The notes beneath the pieces were generated by a model. It saw only the letters and a program-made list of their open reading frames with translations. It was not told the origin of the DNA and searched no databases. This document shows positions 16,901-25,159 of a stretch of DNA of 39,201 nt, piece by piece (the first letter of the stretch is position 1; every line of letters begins with the position of its first letter). This DNA comes from Rhizobiaceae bacterium (GTDB taxonomy: Bacteria > Pseudomonadota > Alphaproteobacteria > Rhizobiales > Rhizobiaceae): NCBI GenBank assembly GCA_027483885.1, contig JAIXTO010000196.1, positions 1 through 39,201 of the forward strand, written 5' to 3'. A program made the position numbers and the translations under genes.

Positions 16901-16983
16901 AGTCGGCCGCGTCCCCGGAAGGGGATGGCGATCCGTCAAAGCCCAAAAAGGGCGGCTGGTGGCAGCGCCGCGGTTTCCTCTGA
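13957..16983 (+). CDS. rne: Ribonuclease E
   Basis: A 1008-residue endoribonuclease that starts mRNA decay and processes rRNA and tRNA precursors, and that scaffolds a degradosome. The S1 RNA-binding domain begins at about residue 36 (RGNIYLAKVTRVEPSLQAAFVDYG). It is split by an acidic, alanine-rich insertion (about 85-265), including a run of ten aspartates, before resuming at about 267 with KQYRIQEVIKRRQILLVQV. The DNase-I-like catalytic domain carries D480 (AIDVNSG) and D523/D526 (IDFIDM). The zinc link is CSHC (581-584). Beyond about residue 690 the protein is a low-complexity tail of alternating acidic tracts and arginine clusters (KRKRRRRRR, RRKRRRRGKRGGRR), suited to RNA and partner binding. 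The ATG at 13957 has GAGGAG 10 bases upstream. A hairpin terminator follows the stop. Confidence 0.95.
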   Translation: MADKMLIDASHEEETRVVVVRGNRIEEFDFESQHKKQIRGNIYLAKVTRVEPSLQAAFVDYGGNRHGFLAFAEIHPDYYQIPLADRQALMQAEAEDQRRHPDFDSADPIVDLSKEDQPDIGIVAQVDAALGSETPEPVTTQVVEAVSEVSEPAAEEKPKAKPRRSRSRKKPAADEIADAGEAAADAADAQIAAVGSDDDTTPDTMAAMVETDAISEDVSDRRSRDDDDDDDDDDNHEKEVIESVGAEDAMEEVPDRVYRKPRKQYRIQEVIKRRQILLVQVAKEERGNKGAALTTYLSLAGRYSVLMPNTARGGGISRKITQPTDRKRLKEIARELEVPQGMGVILRTAGANRTRVEIKRDFEYLMRLWENVRTLTLASMAPCLVYEEGSLIKRSIRDLYNKDISEIVVSGEEGYREAKDFMKMLMPSHAKVVQPYRDLHPIFARSGIEAQLDRMLQPQVTLKSGGYLIINQTEALVAIDVNSGRSTREHSIEETALQTNLEAAEEVARQLRLRDLAGLVVIDFIDMEEKRNNRSVEKRLKDCLKNDRARIQVGRISHFGLLEMSRQRIRASVLESTTQICSHCGGTGHVRSQSSVALHVLRGVEEYLLKNTTHDITVRTTPDIALYLLNQKRGSVVDYEKRFGVSIFIESDAGVGAAHFAIDRGEPVENPVRIESLMQFATLPIEDEDDDYIPEVDEEEEDDVVVAAPAAAAATAAVSQEARGEDDQNGRKRKRRRRRRNRDRNGAELPQSASDEAEGDEDDTDEDDATDAGEGVGERVEAGETSLNDTEEGQRRKRRRRGKRGGRRNRSDEDENGVSADGDDTTGEEGGEDTTDEADGAVSATEMPADATIAVEAAAEAVEQPVADVEVAAPEAKVAKPRRSRKAKVVEAAPDEVAVAEATASASVEEAPAETPAAVEAEAQPVAEPAAVATAETPRDEPAAESAPAPVDTASAEDGEADQKPARANRASTITASEPVIKSAASPEGDGDPSKPKKGGWWQRRGFL

Positions 16984-17009
16984 GAAACCGGACAGATTGA
17001 AAAGTCGAG

Positions 17010-17040
17010 ACGGCCGCGCATCCCGCGGCCGTTTCCTTTG
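17010..17040 (+). terminator. Intrinsic terminator of rne
   Basis: A perfect 9-base stem ACGGCCGCG / CGCGGCCGT with a 5-base loop, followed by TTCCTTTG. It lies 26 bases after the rne stop codon. Confidence 0.85.
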
Positions 17041-17079
17041 GTGGATGCACTGCTGTCGCTGCCATACACAGATGTGAGT

Positions 17080-17108
17080 TTGTCTAAGGTGCGATCAGGC
17101 ATTATGGT
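17080..17108 (+). promoter_or_regulatory. Possible promoter of the DsbA-family gene
   Basis: TTGTCT (17080-17085) and TATGGT (17103-17108) with 17 bases between, located after the rne terminator and about 90 bases upstream of the next ATG. It would give a leader of about 85 bases. Confidence 0.5.
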
Positions 17109-17200
17109 TCGGTCGATTGCAGGCCACAGACAGACGCCGGTGCGATTCGTCCTGCGCGCTCGCGCGGCCCTTTGATGAAATTTTAAAGACGAGGACAGAC

Positions 17201-17965
17201 ATGAAGCCCTTTTCCAAGACGCTCGCTGCGCTCCTGATCGCCGGCACTGCCATCGTTCCTTTCGCGGGCGCAGCCGTTGCCCTTGATGACAAGCAGAAAC
17301 AGGAAATGGGCGCCTTCATTCGCGAATATCTGATCGCAAATCCGGAAGTGATGCTGGAAGTGCAGGACGCGCTGGAAAAGAAGCAGCAGGAGGCGCGCAT
17401 CTCGCAGGCCTCCAACGGCATCGAGGCCAATCGCCAGGCGATCTATTCCACCCCGAGCGATATCAGCGTGGGCAATCCCAAGGGCGATGTCACCGTGGTC
17501 GAATTTTTCGATTACAATTGCGGCTACTGCAAGCGGGCGCTGTCGGACATGGAAGAGATCCTGTCAGAAGACAAGAATGTCCGCTTCATCCTCAAGGAAT
17601 TCCCCATTCTCGGGCCTGATTCGATGGCAGCCCATCGCGTGGCGAACGCCGTGCGGCTGACGGCGCCGGAAAAATATGCCGAGTTCCACCGCACCTTGCT
17701 CGGCGGGCAAGATCGCGCCACGGAAGCCTCGGCGATTGCCGTTGCTGCCTCGCTCGGAATTCCGGAAAAGACATTGCGTGCCTCCATGGCGAAAAACCCG
17801 AACGACGCGCAGGTGCGCGACACCTATGCGCTCGCCAACAATCTCGGCATCACCGGCACGCCCTTCTATGTCGTCGGCAACGAGGCGGTGTTCGGTGCCG
17901 TTGGCCATCAGGAGCTTTCGGAGAAGATTGCCAACATCCGCGCCTGCGGAAAGGCAACCTGCTGA
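17201..17965 (+). CDS. Exported DsbA-family thiol-disulfide oxidoreductase
   Basis: A 254-residue protein with a signal peptide (about residues 1-27, MKPF, hydrophobic core, AVALDD), so periplasmic. A helical region (about 30-75) resembles the N-terminal extension of Com1/ScsC-like proteins and may mediate oligomerisation. The thioredoxin-fold DsbA domain follows: VVEFFDYNCGYCKRAL holds the CGYC active site and GITGTPFYVV the cis-proline loop. A second cysteine pair, CGKATC, ends the protein. It could oxidise or isomerise disulfides of exported proteins. The ATG at 17201 is preceded by GAGGAC and starts the signal peptide, so the longer in-frame extension upstream is rejected. It is flanked by a terminator on each side and is monocistronic. 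Oxidase and isomerase functions cannot be told apart from sequence alone. Confidence 0.9.
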   Translation: MKPFSKTLAALLIAGTAIVPFAGAAVALDDKQKQEMGAFIREYLIANPEVMLEVQDALEKKQQEARISQASNGIEANRQAIYSTPSDISVGNPKGDVTVVEFFDYNCGYCKRALSDMEEILSEDKNVRFILKEFPILGPDSMAAHRVANAVRLTAPEKYAEFHRTLLGGQDRATEASAIAVAASLGIPEKTLRASMAKNPNDAQVRDTYALANNLGITGTPFYVVGNEAVFGAVGHQELSEKIANIRACGKATC

Positions 17966-17993
17966 GGCGTCCGTCCTGCTTCGAAAATAGGTG

Positions 17994-18036
17994 CCCCCCG
18001 GTTATCAACGGCTTTCGCGGCCGGGGGCTTTCCCTT
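17994..18036 (+). terminator. Intrinsic terminator of the DsbA-family gene
   Basis: A 7-base stem CCCCCGG (17995-18001) / CCGGGGG (18021-18027) with a 19-base loop, followed by CTTTCCCTT. It lies 30 bases after the stop codon and separates this gene from aroQ. Confidence 0.7.
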
Positions 18037-18084
18037 GGGCGCTGGCCAGTCTATAGGTGGCGCTGATTTTCTGACGGGTATTCC

Positions 18085-18522
18085 ATGATCAAAACAATCT
18101 TTGTTCTCAACGGGCCGAACCTCAACATGCTGGGCAAGCGCGAGCCTGGCATTTACGGCGGCAAGACGTTGAAGGACATCGAAGAGGATTGCATCGCAGC
18201 AGGCGAAACGCTCGGCTTTTCGGTCGAATGTTTCCAGAGCAATCATGAGGGCGTGCTGGTCGACAGGCTGCATGAGGCCAATGACCGTGCCGTTGGCGTG
18301 GTTATCAATCCCGGCGCCTACGGCCACACCTCGATTGCCCTGCATGATGCGATCCGCGCCATTTCCGTGCCGGTGGTGGAAGTGCATATTTCCAACATCC
18401 ATGCGCGCGAGGAATTCCGTCATAAATCCATGATCGCGGCGGCCGCCAAGGGAATGATCTGCGGATTGGGCCCCGGCGGTTACGTGTTGGCCTTGCATGC
18501 CCTGCGCGACATCACCAGCTAA
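18085..18522 (+). CDS. aroQ: 3-dehydroquinate dehydratase, type II
   Basis: A 145-residue cytoplasmic enzyme, dodecameric in its family, converting 3-dehydroquinate to 3-dehydroshikimate in the shikimate pathway. NGPNLNMLGKREPGIYG (about 9-25) holds the catalytic Tyr and the flexible-lid Arg. QSNHEG binds the substrate, INPGAYGHTS includes the conserved Asn-Pro-Gly loop, and VEVHISNIHAREEFR carries the catalytic His. The length is typical. It heads the aroQ-accB-accC-aat run, with accB 25 bases downstream, an arrangement widespread in bacteria. Confidence 0.97.
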   Translation: MIKTIFVLNGPNLNMLGKREPGIYGGKTLKDIEEDCIAAGETLGFSVECFQSNHEGVLVDRLHEANDRAVGVVINPGAYGHTSIALHDAIRAISVPVVEVHISNIHAREEFRHKSMIAAAAKGMICGLGPGGYVLALHALRDITS

Positions 18523-18547
18523 GAACAACAGAACATATAGGTTGACC

Positions 18548-19012
18548 ATGTCTGAGAAGAAAACCGGTATCGACAAGGGGTTGATCCGCGATCTGGCGAA
18601 CATCCTCAAGGATACCGATCTCACGGAAATCGAAGTGCAGCAGGACGAGTTGCGCATCCGCGTGTCGCGCAACATTCCCGCCGCACAGTATGTGCAGGCC
18701 GCAGCGCCGCAATATGCCGCAGCACCTGCAGCCGCCGCACCGGCCGCAGCAGCCCCCGCCGAAGCCGTGAAGGATCGCAGCAACGCCGTTGCCGCACCCA
18801 TGGTCGGCACGGTCTACCTGTCGCCGGCTCCGGGCTCGCGTCCTTTTGTCGAAGTCGGTGCGATGGTCAAGGAAGGCCAGACGCTGCTGATTATCGAAGC
18901 CATGAAGACCATGAACCAGATCCCCGCGCCGCGTTCCGGCAAGGTGACGGAAATCATCGTCAGCGACGGCCAGCCTGTCGAATATGGCGAACCGCTCATC
19001 GTGATCGAATAA
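18548..19012 (+). CDS. accB: Acetyl-CoA carboxylase biotin carboxyl carrier protein
   Basis: A 154-residue carrier that moves carboxybiotin between biotin carboxylase and the carboxyltransferase in the first step of fatty acid synthesis. An N-terminal domain (about 1-50) is joined by an Ala/Pro linker (AAPQYAAAPAAAAPAAAAP, about 56-76) to the C-terminal biotinyl domain. The biotinylated lysine lies in IEAMKTMNQIPA; the residue after Lys is Thr where the enteric protein has Met. The ATG at 18548 is used, since an upstream GTG would extend into aroQ. accC starts 9 bases after the stop and the two proteins form one complex, so coupled expression is expected. Confidence 0.96.
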   Translation: MSEKKTGIDKGLIRDLANILKDTDLTEIEVQQDELRIRVSRNIPAAQYVQAAAPQYAAAPAAAAPAAAAPAEAVKDRSNAVAAPMVGTVYLSPAPGSRPFVEVGAMVKEGQTLLIIEAMKTMNQIPAPRSGKVTEIIVSDGQPVEYGEPLIVIE

Positions 19013-19021
19013 GGCAGATCC

Positions 19022-20371
19022 ATGATCTCCAAGATTCTCATTGCCAACCGCGGCGAAATTGCACTGCGCGTCCTGCGCGCCTGCAAGGAACTCGGTATCG
19101 CGACCGTCGCCGTCCACTCGACGGCCGATGCAAACGCCATGCACGTGCGCCTTGCCGACGAAAGTGTCTGCATCGGCCCGCCGCCCTCGCGTGACAGCTA
19201 TCTGAACATCCATCAGATCGTTGCCGCCTGCGAGATCACCGGCGCCGATGCCGTCCATCCCGGTTACGGCTTCCTTTCGGAAAACGCCAAGTTTGCCGAT
19301 ATCCTCGACGCCCACGGTATCACCTTCATCGGACCGACGGCGGAACATATCCGCCTGATGGGCGACAAGATCACCGCCAAGAAGACGGCGGTCGAGCTTG
19401 GCATTCCGGTTGTGCCGGGTTCCGATGGGGAAGTGCTTCCGGAAAACGCGCTGGAAATCGCTCGTCAGATCGGCTTCCCGGTGCTGATCAAGGCAACCGC
19501 CGGCGGCGGTGGTCGCGGCATGAAGGTCGCGCGTACCGAGGCCGAGCTCGAAGAGGCCGTGTCGACCGCCCGTTCCGAGGCGTTGGCCGCCTTCGGCAAC
19601 GATGCCGTCTATATGGAAAAGTACCTCGGCAAGCCGCGCCATATCGAAGTGCAGATCGTCGGTGACGGCGAAGGCAACGCCATTCATCTCGGCGAACGCG
19701 ACTGCTCGCTGCAGCGGCGCCACCAGAAGGTCTGGGAAGAGGCAAACTCCCCTGCCCTCAACGTCGAGCAGCGCATGAAGATCGGCGAAATCTGCGCTGA
19801 CGCCATGCGCAAGATGAAATATCGCGGCGCCGGCACCATCGAGTTCCTCTACGAAAACGGCGAGTTCTATTTCATCGAAATGAACACCCGCCTGCAGGTG
19901 GAGCATCCGATCACCGAGGCGATCACCAATATCGACCTGGTGCATGAGCAGATCCGTGTCGCGTCAGGCGCCGGCCTCTCCGTCACGCAGGACGAGATCG
20001 TCTTTTCCGGCCATGCCATCGAATGCCGCATCAATGCCGAGGATCCGCGCACCTTCGTGCCGTCTCCGGGCACGATCACGCATTTCCATGCACCGGGTGG
20101 TCTCGGCGTTCGCGTCGATTCGGGCGCCTATGCCGGCTACAAGATCCCGCCCTACTACGACAGCCTCATCGGCAAGCTGATCGTGCATGGACGCACCCGC
20201 GTCGAATGCATGATGCGCCTGCGCCGCGTGCTGGATGAGTTCGTCGTGGACGGCATTAAGACGACGCTTCCGCTGTTCCAGGATCTCGTTTCCAACCAGG
20301 ATATCGCCAATGGCGATTATGATATCCACTGGCTGGAGAAGTACCTGGCAGGCGACAAGCCTGAAGCCTAA
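19022..20371 (+). CDS. accC: Acetyl-CoA carboxylase biotin carboxylase subunit
   Basis: A 449-residue ATP-grasp enzyme that carboxylates the biotin of AccB using ATP and bicarbonate. [14 protein letters not shown] begins the N-terminal domain. The glycine-rich ATP loop reads [11 protein letters not shown] (about residues 160-170), the metal and bicarbonate region contains [14 protein letters not shown] (about 287-300), and the RINAEDP segment lies in the C-terminal domain. The length equals that of characterised bacterial AccC. It is nine bases downstream of accB and two bases upstream of aat. The carboxyltransferase genes accA and accD are not in the window. Confidence 0.97.
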   Translation: MISKILIANRGEIALRVLRACKELGIATVAVHSTADANAMHVRLADESVCIGPPPSRDSYLNIHQIVAACEITGADAVHPGYGFLSENAKFADILDAHGITFIGPTAEHIRLMGDKITAKKTAVELGIPVVPGSDGEVLPENALEIARQIGFPVLIKATAGGGGRGMKVARTEAELEEAVSTARSEALAAFGNDAVYMEKYLGKPRHIEVQIVGDGEGNAIHLGERDCSLQRRHQKVWEEANSPALNVEQRMKIGEICADAMRKMKYRGAGTIEFLYENGEFYFIEMNTRLQVEHPITEAITNIDLVHEQIRVASGAGLSVTQDEIVFSGHAIECRINAEDPRTFVPSPGTITHFHAPGGLGVRVDSGAYAGYKIPPYYDSLIGKLIVHGRTRVECMMRLRRVLDEFVVDGIKTTLPLFQDLVSNQDIANGDYDIHWLEKYLAGDKPEA

Positions 20372-20373
20372 AG

Positions 20374-20991
20374 ATGGCAGGGCGGCGCGGCAGACATCAT
20401 CCAGCCATTACCCCGGATGTTCTGCTGCGCGCCTATTCCATCGGCCTCTTCCCCATGGCCGAATCGGCAGACGACCCGGAGATTTTCTGGGTCGAGCCGG
20501 AACTGCGCGGCATCCTGCCGCTCGACGCTTTTCATGTGTCACGCAGCCTGCAGAAGGCGCTGAAGCGTTCGTCGCTTGTCATCCGCTTCGACACAGCCTT
20601 TGAGGCCGTCATGGCCAGCTGTGCGGCTGAAGCACCCGACAGGCCCAGCACCTGGATCAACACCACCATCCGCACGCTCTACACCGAACTCAATCGCATG
20701 GGTCATGCCCATAGCGTGGAAGCGTTCGAGGGGGATGAACTCGTGGGTGGCCTCTACGGCGTGTCGCTTGGCAGCGCCTTCTTCGGCGAAAGCATGTTTT
20801 CACGCCGCACCAACGCCTCCAAGATCTGCCTGGTCCACCTGGTGGACCGGCTGAAGGCCAGCGGCTTTCGCCTCCTCGACACGCAGTTCACCACCGAACA
20901 CCTGAAGACGTTCGGCGCGATCGACGTGCCGAAGGCGGACTATCTCAAGCTTCTGGCCGGTGCGATGGAAGGCGAAACGCTGCGGTTCTGA
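20374..20991 (+). CDS. aat: Leucyl/phenylalanyl-tRNA--protein transferase
   Basis: A 205-residue enzyme of the bacterial N-end rule. It adds Leu or Phe from aminoacyl-tRNA to proteins with N-terminal Arg or Lys, marking them for ClpS/ClpAP. Typical motifs are [11 protein letters not shown] (about residues 20-30), [26 protein letters not shown] (near 89-100), [25 protein letters not shown] (about 117-141) and the [14 protein letters not shown] segment. It starts two bases after accC, so it is probably translated from the acc mRNA. The start codon immediately follows the accC stop with no strong ribosome-binding site. Confidence 0.95.
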   Translation: MAGRRGRHHPAITPDVLLRAYSIGLFPMAESADDPEIFWVEPELRGILPLDAFHVSRSLQKALKRSSLVIRFDTAFEAVMASCAAEAPDRPSTWINTTIRTLYTELNRMGHAHSVEAFEGDELVGGLYGVSLGSAFFGESMFSRRTNASKICLVHLVDRLKASGFRLLDTQFTTEHLKTFGAIDVPKADYLKLLAGAMEGETLRF

Positions 20992-21028
20992 CCCGAGCCC
21001 CCGTTGTACAGGGATCGGCAATGCCGCC

Positions 21029-21268
21029 TCAGTTCGTCGTCAGATCCGCCGTCTCGCCAAAACCGATGATCAGCTTCGGGCTCGACATGTCGCCGCTCTC
21101 CTCGTCCACCTGAACGGAATAGGCGGCAACGCCGATATGGCGGGCGGACATGGCGGTGGCGATCTTCTCGGCGGACGCTGCACTGGAGGCCTGGCGCATT
21201 TCGCCGGGCACGATATTGCCGCGGTTCTTCTTGAACGGCAGGACGATGAACTTTTCAGCGAGTGGCAT
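21029..21268 (-). CDS. Small conserved-looking protein of unknown function
   Basis: A 79-residue soluble protein without signal peptide or membrane segment. It starts MPLAEKFIVLPFKKNRG and ends with a strand-rich part (KLIIGFGETADL). No family is recognised with certainty. Support for coding comes from a good ribosome-binding site (GGAG, 8 bases before the ATG), a plausible amino-acid mix and its place at the end of the leftward NDUFA12/DUF2155 run, converging on aat. It does not overlap another gene in any frame. Confidence 0.65.
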   Translation of the reverse strand: MPLAEKFIVLPFKKNRGNIVPGEMRQASSAASAEKIATAMSARHIGVAAYSVQVDEESGDMSSPKLIIGFGETADLTTN

Positions 21269-21356
21269 GGCAAAGGCTCCGGTGGCGTCCCACGATAATC
21301 TTCATCATCGCATATATCCAATGACGACGCGCAGGGAATAAGTGAGATTCGGGGCC

Positions 21357-21782
21357 TTACTTGCGTGCGGCAGCCGGTGGCGGAACGTCGGACGTCTTTT
21401 TGCAGCCGGTCAGCCACACGTCATAGATCGGGTGTTCGACTGCATTCAAACCGGGACTGTCGGCAAACATCCAGCCGGTGAAGATGCGGCGGATTTTTCG
21501 GTCGAGCGTGATCTCATCGACTTCCACGAAGCCGTCGATCCGCTGCGCCTCGCTGTCATCGCGCGAATAGCACACTTTTGGCGTCACCTGCAGCGCGCCG
21601 TATTGCACCGTCTCGTTCACGTAGACGTCGAACTTGGTGATGCGGCCGGTGATCTTGTCGATGCCGGAAAATTCGGCAACCGGGTTTTCCAGCCGCGCCG
21701 CAGAGGCCGGGGCAAGGCCGGACAGCAGGCTTGCACCCACGGTCAGGCCGAGGAGCAGCGGTCGAAGGAAATTCTGTCGCAT
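21357..21782 (-). CDS. Exported DUF2155-family protein
   Basis: A 141-residue exported protein with a signal peptide (about residues 1-28, MRQNFLRPLLLGLTVGASLL followed by SGLAPASA). The mature part matches DUF2155: AEFSGIDKITGRITKFDVYVNE, TPKVCYSRDD, FVEVDE and the RRIFTGWMFADSPGLNAVEHPIYDVWLTGC block. Two cysteines (in KVCYS and LTGCK) could pair. The function is unknown; the family is common in alphaproteobacteria, often beside the complex I NDUFA12 gene as here. The ATG at 21782 is chosen over a GTG at 21797 because GGTGAG lies at the right distance. Confidence 0.88.
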   Translation of the reverse strand: MRQNFLRPLLLGLTVGASLLSGLAPASAARLENPVAEFSGIDKITGRITKFDVYVNETVQYGALQVTPKVCYSRDDSEAQRIDGFVEVDEITLDRKIRRIFTGWMFADSPGLNAVEHPIYDVWLTGCKKTSDVPPPAAARK

Positions 21783-21880
21783 CGGCGATCTCACCACGAT
21801 TTAAAAACCCGTCCCGACAATAAACCGGGGCAGGCATGGGTTATGCCGCAATTGTGGCGCGAAGGCGGAGAAAGAAATGG

Positions 21881-22279
21881 TCAGGCGCCCGGTGTCCAGG
21901 CGTCGTAGTCGCCGGTGACGCGCGGACGCTCGCCAGTCGCCTCGAGCGAGCCCTGGGGACGGTATGCGAGCGGCGTGCCGGTCATGTTGGCGATATGCGG
22001 CTTCTGCCATTCGCGGGCCACATAGGTTTCCTTGCTCGGCGGAACGTTTGTGCGGTGATGCATCCAGCCGTGCCAGCCGGGCGGAATGGCGGAGGCTTCC
22101 GCATAACCCTTGTAGATCACCCAGCGCTTCTGCAGGCCATAGGAGGACATGGGGCCCTCGTAATAGACATTGCCCAACTCGTCTTCGCCGACGCGCGTGC
22201 CTTTGCGCCACGTGAAGAAGCGGGTGCCCATGGTCTGGCCGTTCCACCAGGTGAAGATTTGCAGGAGAAGATTTTTCAT
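21881..22279 (-). CDS. NADH:ubiquinone oxidoreductase subunit NDUFA12-like
   Basis: A 132-residue accessory subunit of respiratory complex I, homologous to mitochondrial NDUFA12 (B17.2) and restricted among bacteria mainly to alphaproteobacteria. Diagnostic features are GTRFFTWRKGTRVGEDELGNVYYEG, RRWVIY-like KRWVIYKG, IPPGWHGWMHH and the proline-rich C terminus with KPHIANMTGT. It assembles on the matrix-side (cytoplasmic) arm of complex I. The ATG at 22279 gives the family length; an in-frame extension to 22336 is rejected. It lies between a GNAT gene and DUF2155 in the same direction, away from the nuo operon. Confidence 0.92.
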   Translation of the reverse strand: MKNLLLQIFTWWNGQTMGTRFFTWRKGTRVGEDELGNVYYEGPMSSYGLQKRWVIYKGYAEASAIPPGWHGWMHHRTNVPPSKETYVAREWQKPHIANMTGTPLAYRPQGSLEATGERPRVTGDYDAWTPGA

Positions 22280-22378
22280 ACTTTTTCCAACGTCCTCGCG
22301 AGAGACAAGGAATGTTTCCTTGATCTGCTTATGCAATCTCGCACCGTCGATGTCCAGTGGTTCGGCGCCGGCCCACTC

Positions 22379-22846
22379 TTATTTGAGCTTCATCTTGAAG
22401 CCGATATGGGTGCGGGTAAACCCTTCCCGTTCATAGAAACGATGCGCATCGGTGCGCGCTGCATTGGAGGTCAACTGCAGCAGCCGGCAATCGCGGCGGC
22501 GGGCTTCCTGCTGCGCATGGTCCATCAGCGCCCGGCCTATCCCCTGCCCCCGGCAGTCGGCACGTGTGTGGACCGCCTCCACCTGCGCATCCATTGCCCC
22601 CCGTCCGCGCAGCGTGCGCAGAAACGTCATCTGGTAGGTCGCAACGATCTCTCCGTTGCGTTCGGCCACAAACAGCTGCTCCTGTGGCGCCTGATCGATC
22701 ACATGGAAGGCACGCAGGTAATCTTCGAACGCATCAGGATCGACAGTATCGCCATGGGAACCAACCGTATCCTCCGCCAGGAGATGAATGAGTTGGGGAA
22801 GGTCTTCTTCCCGGGCCTTTCGCACTACAAAATCCTCGGCAGTCAT
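22379..22846 (-). CDS. GNAT-family N-acetyltransferase
   Basis: A 155-residue acetyltransferase. Strand 1 (FVVRKAREEDLPQL), motif A with the acetyl-CoA-binding loop (VHTRADCRGQGIGRALMDHA, about 91-110) and motif B (AHRFYEREGFTRTHIGFKMKL) are clear. The substrate is unknown. GGAGGAGAG lies 5-6 bases before the ATG at 22846. It follows a second GNAT in the same direction, after about 110 bases containing a GGGTGG/CCACCC hairpin, and precedes the NDUFA12 gene. Confidence 0.88.
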   Translation of the reverse strand: MTAEDFVVRKAREEDLPQLIHLLAEDTVGSHGDTVDPDAFEDYLRAFHVIDQAPQEQLFVAERNGEIVATYQMTFLRTLRGRGAMDAQVEAVHTRADCRGQGIGRALMDHAQQEARRRDCRLLQLTSNAARTDAHRFYEREGFTRTHIGFKMKLK

Positions 22847-22957
22847 TCGCACTCTCCTCCAGTTCCGAATACTGCTCAGATCTTATCCCGTCGGGTGGCG
22901 CACCTCCACCCCTCATCTGGCATAACAAGCATTTAGCCGAGCAGCTCCCCTGCCCGG

Positions 22958-23461
22958 TCAGCCGGCAAGCGGCTTTTCCATGACCACGGCTTCGATACCG
23001 CTGTCTGCACCACCGCAGTTTTTCGTGCGATCGACCTCGATGAAGCCGAGGCGGTTGTAGAAGGCGATGGCGCGCACATTGCGTGGCTCCACTTCCAGCC
23101 GCATGATTTCCGCGTCGGGAAAACATGTCTCCAGCTCAGCAAAAATGTCGCGACCAATGCCTTCGTTCTGGCAGGAGGGGCGCACGTACAGCTGGTGCAG
23201 CATGGCGGTTTTCGTCATCTTCGGCGACATCGCCGCATAACCGACACCGCCGAGCTTGCGCCCGTCATCGGCCACCAGAAACTCGCCGTCGCGCTTGCCG
23301 ATCTGCGCCTTGATAGCAGCCGCCGAATGCCAGGTCGTGGTCAGTTCAGCCACCTTTGCACTGCCATAAAAGCCGTCATAGGTGGCATGCCAGGTTTCGC
23401 GCAGCAGAGCGCGGATTGCCTCCACATCCTGCTCGCCGGCGGTGCGTACAAAAAACACCAT
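22958..23461 (-). CDS. GNAT-family N-acetyltransferase
   Basis: A 167-residue protein. It has the N-terminal strand FFVRTAGEQDVEAIRALL, a GFYG-containing segment, motif A (LYVRPSCQNEGIGRDIFAEL, about 90-109) and motif B (EVEPRNVRAIAFYNRLGFIEVDR). The C-terminal cysteine in TKNCGG is unusual for the fold. The substrate is unknown. AGGAGAG is 9 bases upstream of the ATG. It is the first gene of the leftward GNAT-GNAT-NDUFA12-DUF2155 run after gatB. Confidence 0.87.
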   Translation of the reverse strand: MVFFVRTAGEQDVEAIRALLRETWHATYDGFYGSAKVAELTTTWHSAAAIKAQIGKRDGEFLVADDGRKLGGVGYAAMSPKMTKTAMLHQLYVRPSCQNEGIGRDIFAELETCFPDAEIMRLEVEPRNVRAIAFYNRLGFIEVDRTKNCGGADSGIEAVVMEKPLAG

Positions 23462-23485
23462 GTCTTTTATCTCTCCTCAAACGAC

Positions 23486-23519
23486 AACACCGGCCACGCG
23501 ACAGGCGCGGACCGGTGCT
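23486..23519 (-). terminator. Likely terminator after gatB
   Basis: On the minus strand AGCACCGG and CCGGTGTT pair around an inner CGCG/CGCG helix, followed by TGTCGTTT. It lies about 25 bases after the gatB stop and just upstream of the following GNAT gene. The T tract is interrupted, so termination may be partial. Confidence 0.55.
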
Positions 23520-23543
23520 GTGGAACGGCCTCAAACAGCCTTA

Positions 23544-25046
23544 TCAGTCTTCAAGCCCGAGCTTTGCCTTGACCAGCGCCTGCACCGCTTGCGGATTGGC
23601 CTTGCCACCCGTTGCCTTCATCACCTGCCCGACAAACCAGCCGGCGAGTGTCGGCTTCGCCAGCACCTTGGCAACCTGATCGGGATTGGCGGCAATGATC
23701 TCGTCCACGGCCTTTTCGATGGCGCCGGTATCGGTCACCTGGCGCATGCCACGGCTCTCGACAATCTCGGCGGGATCGCCGCCTTCGGTAAAGACGATCT
23801 CGAACAGGTCTTTGGCGATCTTGCCGGAAATGGTTTCCGACTTGATGAGGTCGATGATGCCACCGAGCTGGGCCGGGGAAACGGGAGTCTCTTCAATGCC
23901 TTTGCCGGCTTTGTTCAACGCACCGAGCAGATCGTTGATCACCCAGTTTGCCGCCGTCTTGCCATCGCGACCGGCAGCCACGGCCTCGAAATAATCGGCA
24001 ATCGACTTTTCAGAAACGAGCACCGAGGCGTCATAAACCGACAGGCCAAGCTCGGACACGAAACGCGCCTTCTTGTCATCGGGCAGTTCCGGCAGGTCCT
24101 TCTTCAGCGCCTCAACAAATGAATCATCAAACTCAAGCGGAAGCAGATCAGGATCGGGGAAGTACCTGTAATCATGCGCATCTTCCTTGGAGCGCATGGA
24201 GCGGGTCTCGCCCTTGCCGGCATCAAACAGGCGCGTTTCCTGCTCAATGGATCCGCCATCTTCCAGAATCGCGATCTGCCGACGCGCTTCGTATTCGATC
24301 GCTTGGCCAATGAAGCGGATGGAATTGACGTTCTTGATTTCGCAGCGCGTGCCAAAACCTTCGCCCGGACGGCGGACTGACACGTTGACGTCGGCGCGCA
24401 TCGAGCCTTCATCCATATTGCCATCGCACGTGCCGAGATAGCGCACAATGGAGCGCAGCTTGGTCATATAGGCTTTCGCTTCATCCGAGGAACGCATGTC
24501 GGGTTTCGACACGATTTCCATCAGCGGCACGCCGCAACGGTTCAGGTCGACGAAGGACATGGTCGGATGCTGATCATGCATCAACTTGCCGGCATCCTGT
24601 TCCAGGTGCAGGCGCTCGATGCCGATTTCGATATCCTCGAAATTGCCCTGGCGATCCGGTCCGAGCGAAATCACGATCTGGCCTTCGCCGACGATCGGGT
24701 CCTTGAACTGCGAGATCTGATAGGCCTGCGGCGAATCCGGATAAAAATAGTTCTTGCGGTCGAAGATCGAGCGTTTGTTGATCTGCGCCTTCAGGCCAAG
24801 GCCGGTGCGCACGGCCTGCGCCACGCACTCCTCGTTGATCACGGGCAGCATGCCGGGCATGGCAGCATCGACCAGCGACACATTGGCATTGGGCGCCTTG
24901 CCGAACTCGGTGGAAGCGCCCGAAAACAGCTTGGATTTCGACAGCACCTGCGCATGCACTTCCATGCCGATGATGACTTCCCAATCGCCGGTGGCACCGG
25001 GAATGAAGCGTTTCGGATCAGGCGTGCGAACATCGACAAGGGTCAT
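23544..25046 (-). CDS. gatB: Asp-tRNA(Asn)/Glu-tRNA(Gln) amidotransferase subunit B
   Basis: A 500-residue subunit of the GatCAB complex. It binds the misacylated tRNA and activates Glu-tRNA(Gln) (or Asp-tRNA(Asn)) with ATP before amidation by GatA. The cradle domain carries [49 protein letters not shown] and the [21 protein letters not shown] segments, all characteristic. The helical and YqeY-like tail domain fills residues from about 300 to 500. The start has GAAGAGC upstream. It is separated from gatA and gatC by about 2.3 kb of accessory genes, though all three are in the same direction. Confidence 0.97.
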   Translation of the reverse strand: MTLVDVRTPDPKRFIPGATGDWEVIIGMEVHAQVLSKSKLFSGASTEFGKAPNANVSLVDAAMPGMLPVINEECVAQAVRTGLGLKAQINKRSIFDRKNYFYPDSPQAYQISQFKDPIVGEGQIVISLGPDRQGNFEDIEIGIERLHLEQDAGKLMHDQHPTMSFVDLNRCGVPLMEIVSKPDMRSSDEAKAYMTKLRSIVRYLGTCDGNMDEGSMRADVNVSVRRPGEGFGTRCEIKNVNSIRFIGQAIEYEARRQIAILEDGGSIEQETRLFDAGKGETRSMRSKEDAHDYRYFPDPDLLPLEFDDSFVEALKKDLPELPDDKKARFVSELGLSVYDASVLVSEKSIADYFEAVAAGRDGKTAANWVINDLLGALNKAGKGIEETPVSPAQLGGIIDLIKSETISGKIAKDLFEIVFTEGGDPAEIVESRGMRQVTDTGAIEKAVDEIIAANPDQVAKVLAKPTLAGWFVGQVMKATGGKANPQAVQALVKAKLGLED

Positions 25047-25084
25047 GGAAAAAGCTCTTCATGCGGACTGTTTGAAGTCTTTGT

Positions 25085-25113
25085 CAGGTAGAGCAAATGA
25101 GGCAGGCGTGCAA
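25085..25113 (-). promoter_or_regulatory. Possible gatB promoter
   Basis: TTGCAC (25113-25108) and TACCTG (25090-25085) on the minus strand are 17 bases apart, about 40 bases upstream of the gatB ATG. A moderate motif match. Confidence 0.4.
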
Positions 25114-25159
25114 GCTTTCCCGCTTTTGAACGGCACCGGCCCGGCCTCAATTGCAGGCT